Shown: one piece after another, positions 12,693-12,719 of the stretch
Layout: each line of letters begins with the position of its first letter
Numbering within the stretch: position 1 is the stretch's first letter
Source: Marine Group II euryarchaeote MED-G33
GTDB taxonomy: Archaea > Thermoplasmatota > Poseidoniia > Poseidoniales > Thalassarchaeaceae
Reading direction: 5' to 3'
DNA length: 12,719 nt
Assembly: GCA_949538655.1 (NCBI GenBank)
Contig: CATISE010000203.1
Coordinates: 1-12,719, forward strand
The notes under the pieces: generated by a model
What the model was told of the DNA's origin: nothing
The model's input: only the letters and a program-made list of their open reading frames with translations
Databases searched by the model: none
Made by a program: the position numbers and the translations under genes

Positions 12693-12719
12693 ATGTATGA
12701 GCATCCTAGCGAGGCTGCG
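12693..12719 (+). CDS. Possible 5' end of a coding region cut by the window edge
   Basis: An ATG at 12693 opens a frame of nine codons (M-Y-E-H-P-S-E-A-A) that runs off the right edge. No ribosome binding site is visible, and nine codons are too few to test coding character. It is listed because the 138 bases before it contain no gene other than inverted repeats that look regulatory. Confidence 0.25.

Noticed and set aside
1..12719. CRISPR array, insertion sequence or prophage
   Set aside because: I saw no regularly spaced repeats, transposase, integrase or phage genes. The only tandem repeat is the Glu-Pro codon run.

Overview
The window most likely comes from a planktonic marine archaeon of the Thermoplasmata side of Euryarchaeota, Marine Group II (Candidatus Poseidoniales). 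The evidence is a UPF0292 Toprim protein of archaeal type, two tRNAs with archaeal features (one lacks an encoded CCA), lipoproteins with an identical L-S-G-C-I-G-G lipobox region, very short gene spacing, weak or absent ribosome binding sites before several genes, and an aerobic caa3/aa3-type oxidase in moderate-GC DNA. The lineage is an inference from gene content; no marker gene here settles it.

Layout. Bases 2-1780 hold the 3' part of a SNF2/RapA-like helicase gene, which meets end to end with a minus-strand pair: a UPF0235 (YggU-like) protein and an overlapping UPF0292 Toprim protein. After a divergent promoter region with a very GC-rich hairpin comes a tightly packed cytochrome c oxidase operon on the plus strand: subunit II (coxB), subunit I (coxA), subunit III (coxC) and a small subunit IV. 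A class II tRNA-Ser(UGA) follows, then an SCO-type copper chaperone lipoprotein and an unrecognised membrane lipoprotein. A convergent diacylglycerol-kinase-family lipid kinase and a divergent bacterial-type bifunctional ribD follow, then tRNA-Arg(UCG) in a region rich in inverted repeats. A short open reading frame runs off the right edge.

How the genes work together. coxB-coxA-coxC-subunit IV encode a complete A-type proton-pumping heme-copper oxidase core with all expected metal ligands. The SCO protein downstream is the expected CuA-site metallochaperone. The unusual part is the extra material around this standard core. CoxA has an exported N-terminal domain with a C-S-C-H-G motif and its own membrane anchor. 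CoxC has a His-rich N-terminus and two cysteine-bearing loops predicted to lie outside the membrane. The SCO protein carries an insertion of about 185 residues between its copper-binding Cys pair and its copper-binding His; the insertion holds His/Asp-rich stretches, a DUF4430-like segment and eight N-glycosylation sequons. The next gene is an unknown lipoprotein with a second membrane anchor and a long cytoplasmic tail. I read this as a terminal oxidase with an enlarged extracytoplasmic metal-handling or electron-entry layer. This hypothesis is the best candidate here for an undescribed system.
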